Positions 1-13,100 of a DNA stretch of 64,000 bases are shown here, piece by piece. This DNA is from Lytechinus pictus (Eukaryota > Echinodermata > Echinoidea > Temnopleuroida > Toxopneustidae), in the NCBI RefSeq assembly GCF_037042905.1, contig NC_087254.1:19710603-19774602 (forward strand). The letters run 5' to 3'. Both the position numbers and the translations under genes were made by a program. Every line of letters begins with the position of its first letter. Position 1 is the stretch's first letter. Under the pieces are notes generated by a model. That model was not told where the DNA came from and searched no databases. It worked only from the letters and a program-made list of their open reading frames with translations.

Positions 1-60
1 ACAGTGATAGTTATCATGATAAGAGCTGGAGAGATAACCAGGAAGAAGTCTCTAGTCATG
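1..60 (+). CDS. MARF1: MARF1 exon (partial at window edge), acidic/serine-rich linker
   Basis: An open stretch runs into a good donor (CATG|GTGAGC). Read in the third frame it ends with one base (G), which completes GAT with the first two bases of the exon at 873. The phase therefore agrees with the next exon. It encodes about 19 polar residues rich in Ser, Asp and Glu. Because the window cuts it, only the donor and the frame support it, and a spurious donor is possible. Confidence 0.55.
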
Positions 61-3000
61 GTGAGCAATCCTCTACTGTTTGGCTCTTGGATATGGTTCC
101 ATGACATTTGCTCTGGCGACAATTGATCCGATGAAAAATCTGCACATTAAGCAAGACATAAAATCTAACATAAATAAAAATAAACCCGAATCCTTATCTT
201 CACATCATTCTGAAGCAAAAACTCTATTGCAATCCTAACTCTAACCCTATGCCCTCAGAGATATTAAGACCGGAGCAAATGTCGCACGAGCAAATGTCGT
301 GTCACCCTTGGATATACATGGACAACTTTTTTTTGTAAAATGAGAAGAAAGTGACAGCATTTTGAAGGTTTTGTATGGTTGTAGGAAAGGCTTTTATGGT
401 AGTATGGGTTGTCTGCAAAAAAGTGACTTAGTGTTACATTGCCATTAGTTCTGTTTGTTTTTTTAATTAGATGAAATTTCATCTTTTGTAAATATATTCT
501 ATATTCTTTTAAAAAAAACACCTGAAATATTTGAAATTTAGATTACGCATTCAATATAATTGAACACTTATGCGCATCACTGTTTTATTAAACATCAGAC
601 TTCTGCAACCATATTTTAAATTTGATTTTTCTTCACTGTCAATACTTCTTTTATTGTTTGTCTGCAGTCTCAACATGGAAAAGCAGTCTTAACTTTATTT
701 TGTGTGTTCAGATGTAGCAAAGAGGATTACATACATGTATCAATAGGAAACTTAGAATGCAAGTTAAATAAATGACATGTGAAATACCTGTAAAATACTG
801 AGAAATAAGTGGATGATTAGAAGAAAATATTCTTAAGTGTACTTCTTTTGAAATCTTGTTGTTTTGCTATAGATTCAAGTAGTAGTCAAGGAACCAATGA
901 GAACCAGAAGGTGGAGCCAAACATTCCAAATATCAAGACATTCACAGGCCCCGCCCCCAAACCAATCCCCGTCTCAGTCGCCGAGCAAAGGGATTGCACA
1001 AGCCCTCTTGGTGCAGGAAAGACAGACATGAAAGTCAGCAGTGGTCTTGCAGCAGCATTCCGTCCTATCCAACCCACCTCAGCTCCACCACCTGCCCCAC
1101 CCCGTCACACCCCGACTCCGCCCAATTGTGAAGGCATCAACTTGGTCATGGACGGAGCAGCAATGAGGCAGTACCCCACCCAAAGTCAGCAACGTCCTGA
1201 CCCTTCAAACAAGGCATGGTCTGAATGGAAACCTCTCATCCCTACTCCGCCGCCTACCTTGGATCCTCCCGGTCCCTATGATGCCTTCCGACCGATCCCG
1301 TCGGTCCAGAGGATGGCAGGAGCACCTGGATCTCACTTACATCTCAGGAAAGATGGCACACCTGGTAACCCATACCTCAAGGGGTCTTATAGGTGAGTTG
1401 CTAATATCAACTATGAACTATTCATGCTTTTATACCGTCTAAGAATTGATTACCAATTCATTTCTCTGTAGTATCAGTACTGCCCATTATCATTGAACAT
1501 CTTGTCAGCTATGACTACAACAAAAAAGAATGAAATAATAAAACTTATTAATGAACATGACTGAATAAAAAGTGTTTGTAATATATCCTGTATTGTTTAT
1601 TGCTCAGAGTCCGATGTCTGATGATATGGTATTCCTGATATATACTTTGCTTTTTTTTTAAATCTCTCTTCCTCTTATTCTTTTTCTACATCATTTCTAT
1701 TTCACTGTTCTTCCTTTTTCCTTTCCATCTCATCTCACTCTGTCTCCCATTTTCTCTCTCACTACGACAGAGCCCCATCCCCCTTGATGGTTACCAGTAA
1801 GCTAAAGCCAAGCTGGCAGCAGCAACAGCAGCTTCAGGGAGGGGGATCCATGGGGTCAGTGCCAGGGTTCAAACCCTGGACACCCATGCCAGGCATCGAT
1901 CTCCTCATCACCAATCTGGATTGTCAGATCACCCGTAAAGAGCTAAAGCGCCATCTAGTGGCAGCCATCAGTGAGCATTGCAAGGTAATTACGATTGATG
2001 GACCTAAATTCCCCATGGGTGGATGCTAAAGAAAAGTTCCCAGCGAATATTTGTCTGTAAAGGCCACTGTTTGTGGGAAATTACCTGATATGCAATTCTT
2101 TTTATTTGGATCATCTGTTTATCCTGTTTCCTACTGAAAATGTATGATTGTCGCTGGGTTTTGTTTTGGTCTTTCTATATGGATTTATGACTGTAATTTG
2201 CACTTGAACACAATGATTGTTTCATCTTCCATGTGTACACAAGTGTAGGACCACATTTTTCCAAATAGAATTAAAGCATCAAGACTCTGTACATTTGAGA
2301 TAGCGAAAAAAAGACTCCATTTATAATGGGCATTGAAACAAATGAAAATGAAGTTCTATAAAGTTATTTTATAAGTTTGTGTAAATATACATTGACTCAA
2401 GATTCTTTATTCACAAATCCTGTCTTTAATTGATAGTCCATTTATTTCTGCGAAGGTCCTTCATGTGTTCCTGGCAGCGCCTGCTCAAGGTTATTTCCAG
2501 GCTGTGGTTAGGGTACCGTGTATGGGTGATGCCATTGGAGTCCTCGCCAATGTCAACCGTCGTCAGATTGGTTCTAGATTGGTCCATATCTCTATCATGC
2601 CTCCTGGTGATTCTAACGCTGATAGACTCAGGTAAGTGTCAATGTCATCATCAATCTCTCTCCCAATGTAACTGCTTGTCTAAGAGATGACCCAACATTA
2701 TTTTTTACTACTGACAATGGCTCTTGCTTCCGTTTCCCAGAACAAAGTTACTAAGATGTTTTCTTTTTTATTTGGTAGTTTGAACTATGATATATGCAGA
2801 TTTCAGTTCGAGAAAGCATCCTCTAATGAATACACACATTTATCACACAGTTTTAAGTTCACATTTGTTACTGAGCTTACAGCATAATGGATCCACTGTA
2901 TTGAATTAATAAGTCTACTTTTCATGTATATTACTTGACATCAACCGTTTGTTTATTAATGCAGTAACATTGTAATTAGCTAAAGAAGTCTGTAACTCTT

Positions 3001-4099
3001 CACATGCCAGAGTTGCCAATTTGCGCTAAGTAATACACAAATGCCTTATTAGAGCTGTAATTTGTATGGCAGGTTAAGAGATAAGAGACCAATTTATACT
3101 TGTCTCATTTATGCATACCGTATATGGTTTATAATGACCTCATATATTTGAGTACAAGGTCAAATGAAATTTGTTTTAAAATTTTTTTCAGGATGATGAT
3201 TATTCAGATGCTACAAGAGATTCCAGGAATGAGCATGCCACTCTACAAGCTCAGGCAGGCCTTTGAAAACAAGTAAGTCTTTCACTTTGTGCATTCAAGA
3301 AAACTAAATATTGTGAAGTCATATTTTGGCCTGCACCCACCAATATCTTATCAAGCAATATGCAGTCATCTTTTTTGTATGTGTACTGCAAACTCTGACT
3401 TCTTATGCTATTAGAATAGTTGAGACTGGTTTGGGTTTAAAAAAATAATTCTTTCTCGTATTTTTAGAAGTTTCCTAGCACTTACAGAATAGTGTCCTGA
3501 GCTGGAAAAAAAAACGTAATTGGATGAATTCAGACAAACCAAGCAATGAAAATCACTGAAAAGTATCTTCTTGAAATGTTGCCATTGTCACTTTGAGGTA
3601 TTATCAATGTGAGAACATTTTCAAATGGAGTGAAAAAAAAAATAATTAATATAGGAGTTTCTGGGTTTTTTTTTTTGCTCTTTCAGGTACCAGCAGCAGC
3701 TCCATGTTAGCGACCTGTATCAAATTCCTGACACGGTCACTATGCAGGAGACTCATGGCGGTAAGCTGGTCTGCCTGACAGCACTCAGTGCATCTAACTC
3801 ACCAGTACCAGGCAGCTATAACTCTCCCATCGGCTGGCAGTCACCATCCATCCCTTTCATACCACAGAGGTGAGTGAGAAGCAGGATGGGAATGATGATG
3901 ATGGTGGTGGTGTTGATGGTGGTGGTGGTGATGGTTGTGGTGGTGATGGTGGTGTTGATGATGATGATGGTGATGGTGATGGTGATGGTGATGACAGTGG
4001 TTATGAAAATCAAGGTGGTGGTGGTGGTGATGATGATGGTGATGATGGTGGTGGTGATGGTTATGGTGGTGGTGGTGGTGATGATGATGGTGGTGGTGG

Positions 4100-4130
<31 letters not shown>

Positions 4131-7100
4131 AGTGGTGGTGATGGTTATGGTGGTGATGGTTGTGGTGGTGGTGGTGGTGGTGGTGATGATGATGTTGGTG
4201 GTGGTGGTGGTGGTGATGATGACGACGACGATGATGGTGATGATAAGTTGCAGAAGTAGTAGTAGAAGCAGCAGTAGCAGCATGATTGTGATGATGATGA
4301 AGAAGAAGGTGGAGGTTGGGTGGTGGTGGTGATGATGATGTTGCTGACAATGATGATCACAATGACGGTGATGGGGCAGGAGGGCAAGATATAGGATAAT
4401 TTTATATGTGAATAATGATCTTAATATTGTTTCCTTTATTCATGATTACTAGAGATAAGGATAATAACCAAGTAAAATACCTCTCAAACTTTCTTAAAGT
4501 CCTCCCCAAAATAATCAACTTAGTTTTGTACCATTAAAAATGTAGAACACATAGTAACTTCCATTAATGTTCATGTTACAGAGAGCCGAGTCCCGAGCCA
4601 TCAGAACGTTTCTGCAGCCAGCATGACCCAGAAGGTCAGAGCCAATATAGATTGCTTGATACTGATCTCTGTGTGATGGTAGCCTATCAGACGTTTACTG
4701 CTCAGGTCACGACACTGCTAAACATACACCATGGTTCACTTTCTCTCCTTAGGTAAGCTAAAACAGCTGGTTAAAATAGAAATTATCCCTGCAGAGTAAT
4801 TTTCAAATGATACTGATAAATACAAAAGGAGGTGCATAGAAACTGATTCTAGGTTTCATACCTTCTAAAATGATACGCAAGATTTTTAAACTTGTAGCTA
4901 ATCTTGTTTTATAAGGATAAACATCTTGAATTATATCCCAAAGAATTTAAAACTCTTGTTATTCAGTTGTTATTTTATATCTGAACTGTTTGGCATTGCT
5001 TGTGATATTTTTTTTAGTCATATGGACAACCCCCCCCCCCCTTAAAAAAACAAGAAACATAAAATGTTGGCAGAATTAGGTTTGTTGTATTAGGGCCTTA
5101 GGTGGAAATGATGACTGCTATGTAAATGCTGTCTATTCTTGATATAAGTAATATATAAATTTTCTTTTACCTCCACATGATAGCTTCCCACTGTGCTACA
5201 AGGCAGAGTTCAATGACCTCGATGAGGATTTTGAGAAGGGGATTCCCCTAGAGCACCTGTTGAATTCAGTCCCCGGTGTCAGGGTGGCATTCTGTAGGGA
5301 GGGATTCAAGGTGATCTGCTGGAGCCAACAGAAAGAGGACATCATCCCTGATGGTAAGTATATCATTACTTGGGGTTAATCCTGAGTGAGGTATGCAAAA
5401 GTATTGGTAGTGGTGGAAGCAAACCATATAAGTAAGATATGAAAATATGTGAGATATAAAAAACAAACAAACCAAACTGAAAGTAATTCTTTCAAGAGGT
5501 TGTAAAACTTGCTCACTAATCTAAAAGTATACATTAGTTAATACCAATTGGGTAAAGCTAACAAGTAAACTTTGGGGGGCATTTATGTAAAACCCACCCC
5601 CATCCCCTTCAAAGGTGAGCCATACCCTCTTTCTCCTGGCACGGTCCCATGAAGGAAGTAGTATAGCTCCTCAAGCTTTCCACTATGTGTACTTTCAATT
5701 CTTGTTTTTAAGATGGACAGCAGATTCCCCCTTTCTACTTGAGCATAATACCCCCCTTATTCCCTGGCCCCGTTCCAGTTCACACCAAGTTTATCAAGCT
5801 CTTGTAAAAAGTATTGACTCCCATCATAAAACAAAATCAATTTTTTCCTCGAGGGGGTAACCGATTTTCTTCTCTGCTAGGTGGACCACATCCTTTCTAC
5901 CGTATCTGTGTTCTATTTCATCAGGATATCCATGTATTTAGATTCATCCACTAAGTACTGCTCCTGTCCACACAACAAACTGCTATGTCCTACCCTTGTT
6001 TTTGCAGATGGCCAACAGATTTTCCCGTCTGTGTTCGGGCGGACCACGCCCCTCCTTCCACCGGCCTTGTTCCAGTTTAGCAAGGAGGTGGTGGAGCTCC
6101 TAAAGCATTCAACCAAGTGTCGTCTCCCGTTCACTCGCTTTGTACCAGCGTACCATCATCACTTTGGAAGGCAGGTTCGGGTGGCAGACTACGGCTATCT
6201 CAAGCTCATTGAGCTCTTTGAGGCAATCTCACATGTCCTGGAGGTAGGAATTCCAATGAATTAACAATCGATGATAATAATGATTGTAAACTCTGTGAAT
6301 GAAAACATGAATTGAAGGAACCTGCTGGAATAGCTAGATATATGGTAAAGTGTGTAATTCCTTTAACTGTTACTTCTCCGTAATTCTTTTGTAACTTTGT
6401 AATTCACTGTCCAACTGCTCAATTAACTACTCATAATCATTGCTCAAGAGAAAAATACTTTGGTAAGTTGAGGGAGAGAGGGAGAATACAATCAGACTGT
6501 TATAAGATTATGCATTTTTCCCCCATTGTTACTATCTTGATGTTGATACTGCTTCCCAAAGACACATTCCTAGCAGAGAAGTGTTCGAATAGCAACTCAT
6601 CTTTCACCAGAAATGGATTCAAACTTTAAGTAGATATAAAAGGGAATGCAATTATTGCCAATTTTAGGAGTGAAAGCGAGTGTTTTTTTTTAAAACAATT
6701 ATTTTTACAAACCGCGTATGTATGCCTATGAGTTCATATGTTTTTCTTTGCCTTGATTTATCATATAATCACATACCACACTATGTCCATTCACATTGAT
6801 TTATTTCATCTCTTGTTTCAGATCCTTGGTGCTACTGAGAACAAGACCCTGACCTTGACCCACCGTGCTCAGGTCAAGAGGTTTGGACAAGATCTTCTCA
6901 AAGTCCTCAAGTCACAAGCCAGTAAAAAGGTAGAACAAAGTCTCTACGCCCCTTCCCCAATTTTATTGGAGATGCTGATTGTTCATTTTGTAGTATATTG
7001 TACTTTGAGGGGGGGGGGGGGTCAGCTACTACTGCAGGTTTAATGGAAAATGTTGTTTTGTCCAACTTGTATGGCAGTCATTGTATTAGTAGAAGTATAC

Positions 7101-10100
7101 ATGTCTACTATTTCAAGTTAGAAATACTGTGTTAAGAATGCTGTGCCTTTCTAGCCATCATACTTCTTCAGTACTTTTGGTATCCCTACCTAATTGCTTG
7201 GTAATTTTTTTTTTTTTTTGGGGGGGGGAGGAAACCACATTTGCATTAGCATTTATCTAGTTTATTCAAAGGTATCTTACAATTTGAAATTTCTAGCCAG
7301 TATACAAATAGCGAATAGGCATGAGTGCGATGGTGCGAGATTTTACATGAGGTGAAAGAAAGATGCTCTATTTAACAAGGCGTTAGCCGAGTTGAATAGA
7401 GCTTCTCCTTCTTTCACCGAATGCAAAATCTCGCACCATTGCACAAATAAGAATATTCGCTATTTGTGTTGTAAAACGCCTCGGAATTTAGCGAAAATAT
7501 GAAAAAAACAAAGAGTTTTTCCCTGTAGTAATCTATGAAAAGGGGAGCAAAAATATTGAAAGCGAAAAGCAAAATCCCACAAGTGCACATGACCTTGGGC
7601 AGCATTGCGCATTTAGCCAGCTCAATGAATTAAATCATATTGTGACGTCACCTCCTAAAGACGTGCAATGGTACATTTTGGATGGTACGTCTTGTGTGCA
7701 ACGGTACCAATGTTTGACATTCAGCCTCCCATTTGCTCGCGTACAACAAGCTAATTAGGCGTTGTACAATGTTAAATATGAGTACTCACCAGTGCTTTCT
7801 GCCTTTAATCATTGTCCTTTTTCAGGTGACTATTTGTGACTTTGCTCCTGTGTTCCAGAGGTGTCTAGGTCGTCCATGGGATACAGCCGATTACGGTGTC
7901 TGCGATATCCAGGATTTACTCTTTGACCTCCCAGAGAACTGGGTTACTGTGAGTATATCTACTATGGTAATATTAGGACATATATTAATTCTAGTCTCAG
8001 TTTTTGGAAATGTATTCCACTCATGATTGAAAGTGGAGGTGTGCTGGCTTCTTATAGTATGTACTGGATGCTTTTAGGACCACAAAAGCAGATGTATCAT
8101 GTATAATTATAAGCTGTGATCTCATCTTATTCATGATTGAAGAAATGCCATGAATATTCTGATTCCTCCTATGATTTTGAAATATTAGTCAATTTTGAAA
8201 GAGATTAGTGGGTTTCTACTATTTTCACCTTTTCCAGTAAAATGTTCAAAACAGACTAATATTTCATGATTGAAGTCATAATCTAAACTCTTTCCAAATT
8301 TCAAGTGTGAGTTTGTTTTTTTAAATCTTTGCATTAGATTGACTGGGATGGTGATAACACAGTGATATCAATCCCAAAGAGAGGTAAGTTGGGCTTTTGT
8401 CTCCTTCGAATACATATGCAGGTGTATTGATCGTAAAAGGATAAGTAAGAAATTAACCAAGAAATTGTAAATTAAACATAAAAAACAGAACATAAGGAAC
8501 ATTATACATTGACTCAAAGCCTCTTAGCACTTCACATGTGTATATATTATCCTAGTTATAAAATTAATGCATTTTCCCTACGAAGCCGAGCTCGAGCTAT
8601 AGCCGGGGTAATGATAATACTGCACTTCAGAATAGATCATTTCTAGATAGATGGTGGTCTGTATATGCCTATTAGTAGTTGTAGTATTATCTCATCTGTC
8701 AACTTGAACAGTAACCTTTAATATCTGTATATAGTGTTATTGGATCAATGCAGTTTACCCAGGATGCTTCAATATGAAGTAGTATGTAAACATGAATAAT
8801 AATTCACCTTATATGAAGTAGACATTGGAGTGTTGATAATATATCAAATTCCGTTTAATCTCTCTTTCCAGAGCAAACAGAGGAGGAGTGTATACGGACA
8901 AAGAAGTTCACAAGGGAGATCGTTGACCTCCTTAGTCGTCAACATAGATCTCGTATCACATTCTCCAAGTTCATCCCTGCCTACCATCATCATTTTGGCA
9001 GGCAATGTCGAGTTGGGGAGTATGGATTTAATAAGTTGGCTGAACTGTTGGGGGCACTGCCAGAGGTTGTGCAGGTGAGCTATTTGAGCCGTAGTTTGAC
9101 GGAAGCTGACGTCCAGGGCCAGGCATTTTTAGATTGGTTATTTTCATTGAAAGATCTGTCAATTGGTATTTGTATGAGATCTATCCTGCTTTCATTTTCC
9201 ACAGTTTCTCTTCTTTTTTATTACTATCACAAGATTCAAATGTTCCTTTAATTGGGTGATTTGTGAGGTTTCTTATTTCAGTAGGTGAATATAGTTTGTA
9301 TGAAACACTAAACTCGTACTGATTTTTAATCAAGTGATCTTTAAGTGCAGCATATTCCGTTCTAAAATTGAAAAGTATTATTTAAAAGTCTTTGCTGCAT
9401 AAACTTTCCAATTTAGTATACCCCACATTAATCATCATGAGTGGTAGAGCACCTGTCTACAACGGGGGGGGGGGGGGGGGTTCCAATCATACCAGAGATA
9501 TTGAAAATGGGACCATGTACCTTTCTTGTCGTGCAGTCTGCATGTTAGAAGGGACGTGTCATAACAACATTTCAGTTATTGCAGGGTTTGCTGGAAAATC
9601 TGACATGTGTTGGCTGATAATGGTATCCCAGGTAAATAAAAGTTCTCATTATATTGTACTTCTCTTTTGTTATCTCTACAGATTGAGGAGTTTGGTGACG
9701 AGCGCAGTGTCCAGCTGACCGAGCCTGAACGCCTTGCAGTCATGGCACGTCGTATCTGTCAGCTCGTACCTAGGAATCGTCAGCATTCCCTAGCCCTCCA
9801 TGCCTTGCTACCTGCATACTGTAAGGTCTTTGGCCATCCTGTATGTCTTGAGGACTATGGTGTCCATGATCTAGAATCATTGGTCCGCAGGTTCATTCAC
9901 ATTGTGGAGGTACTCTCTCATTTTTAATGCATTGTAAAAGGAACAGTTAAGGAAACGTCTTATTGAAGGACATGGTTCTGTTGTGGGATTTGAACTCAGT
10001 ATCTTGTGATTTGTAGTAATGATGCTACAGCTTTAGAAATTATCCACTTGTTCTTTAGTGTAGCATAGTGAAACCTGGGGGGTGTTTCACAAAGATTTAA

Positions 10101-13100
10101 TGTAAGTATGACTTGGAGTCACACTTAAATGTCGACGCATATAAGATATGCAACACCCAATCTTATTGATCTATGCGCAGTAGTGCGTGTCCTCTTGGCA
10201 CGATCTGACCAATGCGGTTATGCCTTTTATAAGGCAGCCAACTAGGCATTTAAGTGCTACTCTGAGTCGTATTTAAATCTTTGTGAAACACCCCCCAGTA
10301 TATAAAGACCACTCAGAAAGAACATAGTAAATCACATTAATGATGAATTGAATTCAAGGGAACCAAACTTGTAATTTCTATATACATGTGATCCTTCTAT
10401 ATAAATAGTTGCTAAAGCAAGTTAGACCGTATTAAGGCGACCGCACACCTTACGATTGGTCTGCGACTCAATTTTGGAATAAAACGTAGTAGAATTTGAT
10501 GTTAGTATTGAGACTTGGAATATCTTACTGTGTAATGTTCGAAATCAGTGTACGAATACCTATGTTCAAATCTGTGACTATGCTATCATCCTTAGAATAA
10601 AAGCAAATTTAATATCTAGTCGTAATGACGTCATAGCTGTCGTACGATTGGCTACGATTTGAAACTAATTTGGCCTTTACTCCAAAATAAAGGCTTGCAA
10701 TCTTTCAAAATGGTTTTATTAGTATTCTTTCAATTAATTTTAACCTCAAATGAAATGATATGTTCCATTCACATTTTCAGAAAATGAGCAAAATGAGATT
10801 TTTGGAACAAAATCGGAACGCGAACAGTCGTAAGGTGTCCGTTGGCCTTTAGTATTGTAGCTATTTTATGTAAATTGATGTTTTCTTGGCCTGTTTAAGC
10901 AATTATACAGGTAGTTGCTAAAGCGAGTTTGACTGAATTGATATAGTAGCCAGTTTATGAAACTTGATATTCTCTTGTCATCTAATTCTAAATTCTTCAA
11001 CCTCACTCTTCCATCCTCATTGGTTCAGATCGTCACCGAAGATGATGACAAGCGCCTGCGATCGGTAGAGCGTCAGCACCTGAGTGACCTGACCCAACGG
11101 ATCCTGGTGGTCCTCCTGGAGGAGCCTCATGGGAGTGCATCGGTGGAGAAGGTTGCAGAGCTTCACAAGAAGCTGTGGGGAGAGGAGCTGATTGCGACCG
11201 AGTATGGGTACAGCAGTGTGACTTTCCTGCTCAAAGCTGTACATCATGTGGTTATGGTAAGAGATAGGAGTGCACTAATTCTCTGATGGAATAGTATTAA
11301 TTTATTACCGATATACCATGTGCATGTATGTGATTCCATGCAATACCAAATATTTCATCACATTTTGACATTACCAATCGAGTATATGAATATAAGAAAG
11401 ATCAAAGTCCATGGTAGTTCGTCATCAAGAAAAACTTTATGATATTTGTGCTTGTCCTATGGGGAAGTGTTTATTTTGGGCCCTTGTTTTAGAGATCCCA
11501 GGATTGCTCAAGCAAGAATGGCTCATGTAGCAATCAACAATTTCCCTTGTTGAATTCAGTTTGGACAACAGATGGACTCTGGTTGTTCTGATATTCATCC
11601 TCAATTTCATCTTGTGCTTGTTCTCAGGTGAAGGATGAATGGTCCGATGACCCCTACGCCGAGCTGACCCCTACCTATCAGTTTGCCCGTAGCGCCCGAG
11701 AGGTCCTACTCTCCGTCCCCAACCTGACATTGACCCTCCAAGCCTTCATGTCTCGCTATCACACCATCCATCACTGTGAGCTCCAACCCCATGACTTTGG
11801 CCAGACTACTGTCTCCTCTCTCATCTCCTCTGTACCTAGGGTGCTGACTCTGGTTGGGCGTGGTGCTAAGAGGGCTATTACCCTCAACCCTTTCTGTGTT
11901 GGTGAGTTCATACCACTTTCATAATGTGAATCCTCTCCAATGGCTTCTCTTTCATCTCATCTGTACAAAGGATTATGTTGCAACTCCTGGCAATGATCTT
12001 AGGAGCATTCCATTAATCAGATAGTCAGTGATATTCACTCACTTTTTAAAAGTACTAAAATCATTGTTTCTGATTGGCACAGAGCAAATTAGTCAGTGAA
12101 AATTACTAACGTTTTGCTTCATGAAATATTTTCCAGGATTCCAGCTGGCATTGCAAGAAACTTGCATTAGTTCACATGTCAATTGTAGGTTCCAAAATGG
12201 ATCATGTGCCTTGCAAATAATTTGTTTGGTAAAGTCAACATCGATCTCTCATTTTTGCATCTGCAAGCTGCAATTGATGTGTGCAATTGAAATGCAAATA
12301 GCTTCCTCTTTATTTTTAGTTTGTCAATTTGAAATAATCTAATATTACCATATTTGCAAACATTAAAATTGCTACTTTTGTTTTCATTCTCAGCGTCCAA
12401 TAACATGCAAGGTTACCCAGATCACTCTTTTACATCGGACCACAATAAAACATCACCCAGTGATTGTACAGGTGAGTTCTTATTCAATCAAAATCCTATA
12501 GGCTATATTGATAAGTAATAATAATAATAGCTGGATTTATAAAGCGCTTTTTGCCTGAGGATACAAAGCGCTGCTATCATTACCCCGGCTTTAGCTTGAG
12601 CTACCATCACCGGCGCTCAGTGCATGCAAGGAACTACTCCTGCCGGGTACCCATTTACCTCACCTGGGTCGAGTGCAGCAACAGTGTGGATGAATTTCTT
12701 GCTGAAGGAAAACACGCCATGGCTAGGATTCGAACCCACGAATCTCTGTTTCAATGGCGAGAGTCAGAACCACTAGACCACGCACCATAGTATCATGCTA
12801 TCTAGTATTGTTGTTTCTCTGTTAATTTTTGAATAGGTTGAAATCCCATTTGGGCTGCACAATATTGCATATTTTAGTATTCAATTATTTACCAGCTATA
12901 AAAGCTACAACATTTCAAACTTCTGATATGCAGTCCTACATATATGTAGATGTGTCTGATGATATTTATGTGCAGCCGTTGTGATGAAATGGCTGATGTG
13001 TTTTCAGGCTTTATGACTGAAAGAAATTTGAAGCAAAGATCATGAAAATGTTTTATACAAAGTGTAGTGTTATTCAGAACACAATACAAGAGAATATTTG

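Noticed and set aside
3816..4387. Long ORFs on both strands (poly-His, poly-Thr, poly-Asp/Gly, poly-Met/Val)
   Set aside because: All are readings of the GGT/GAT repeat inside a MARF1 intron; low complexity and open in several frames at once.
12551..12790. 79-codon plus-strand ORF
   Set aside because: It is a translation across a minus-sense tRNA-derived SINE.
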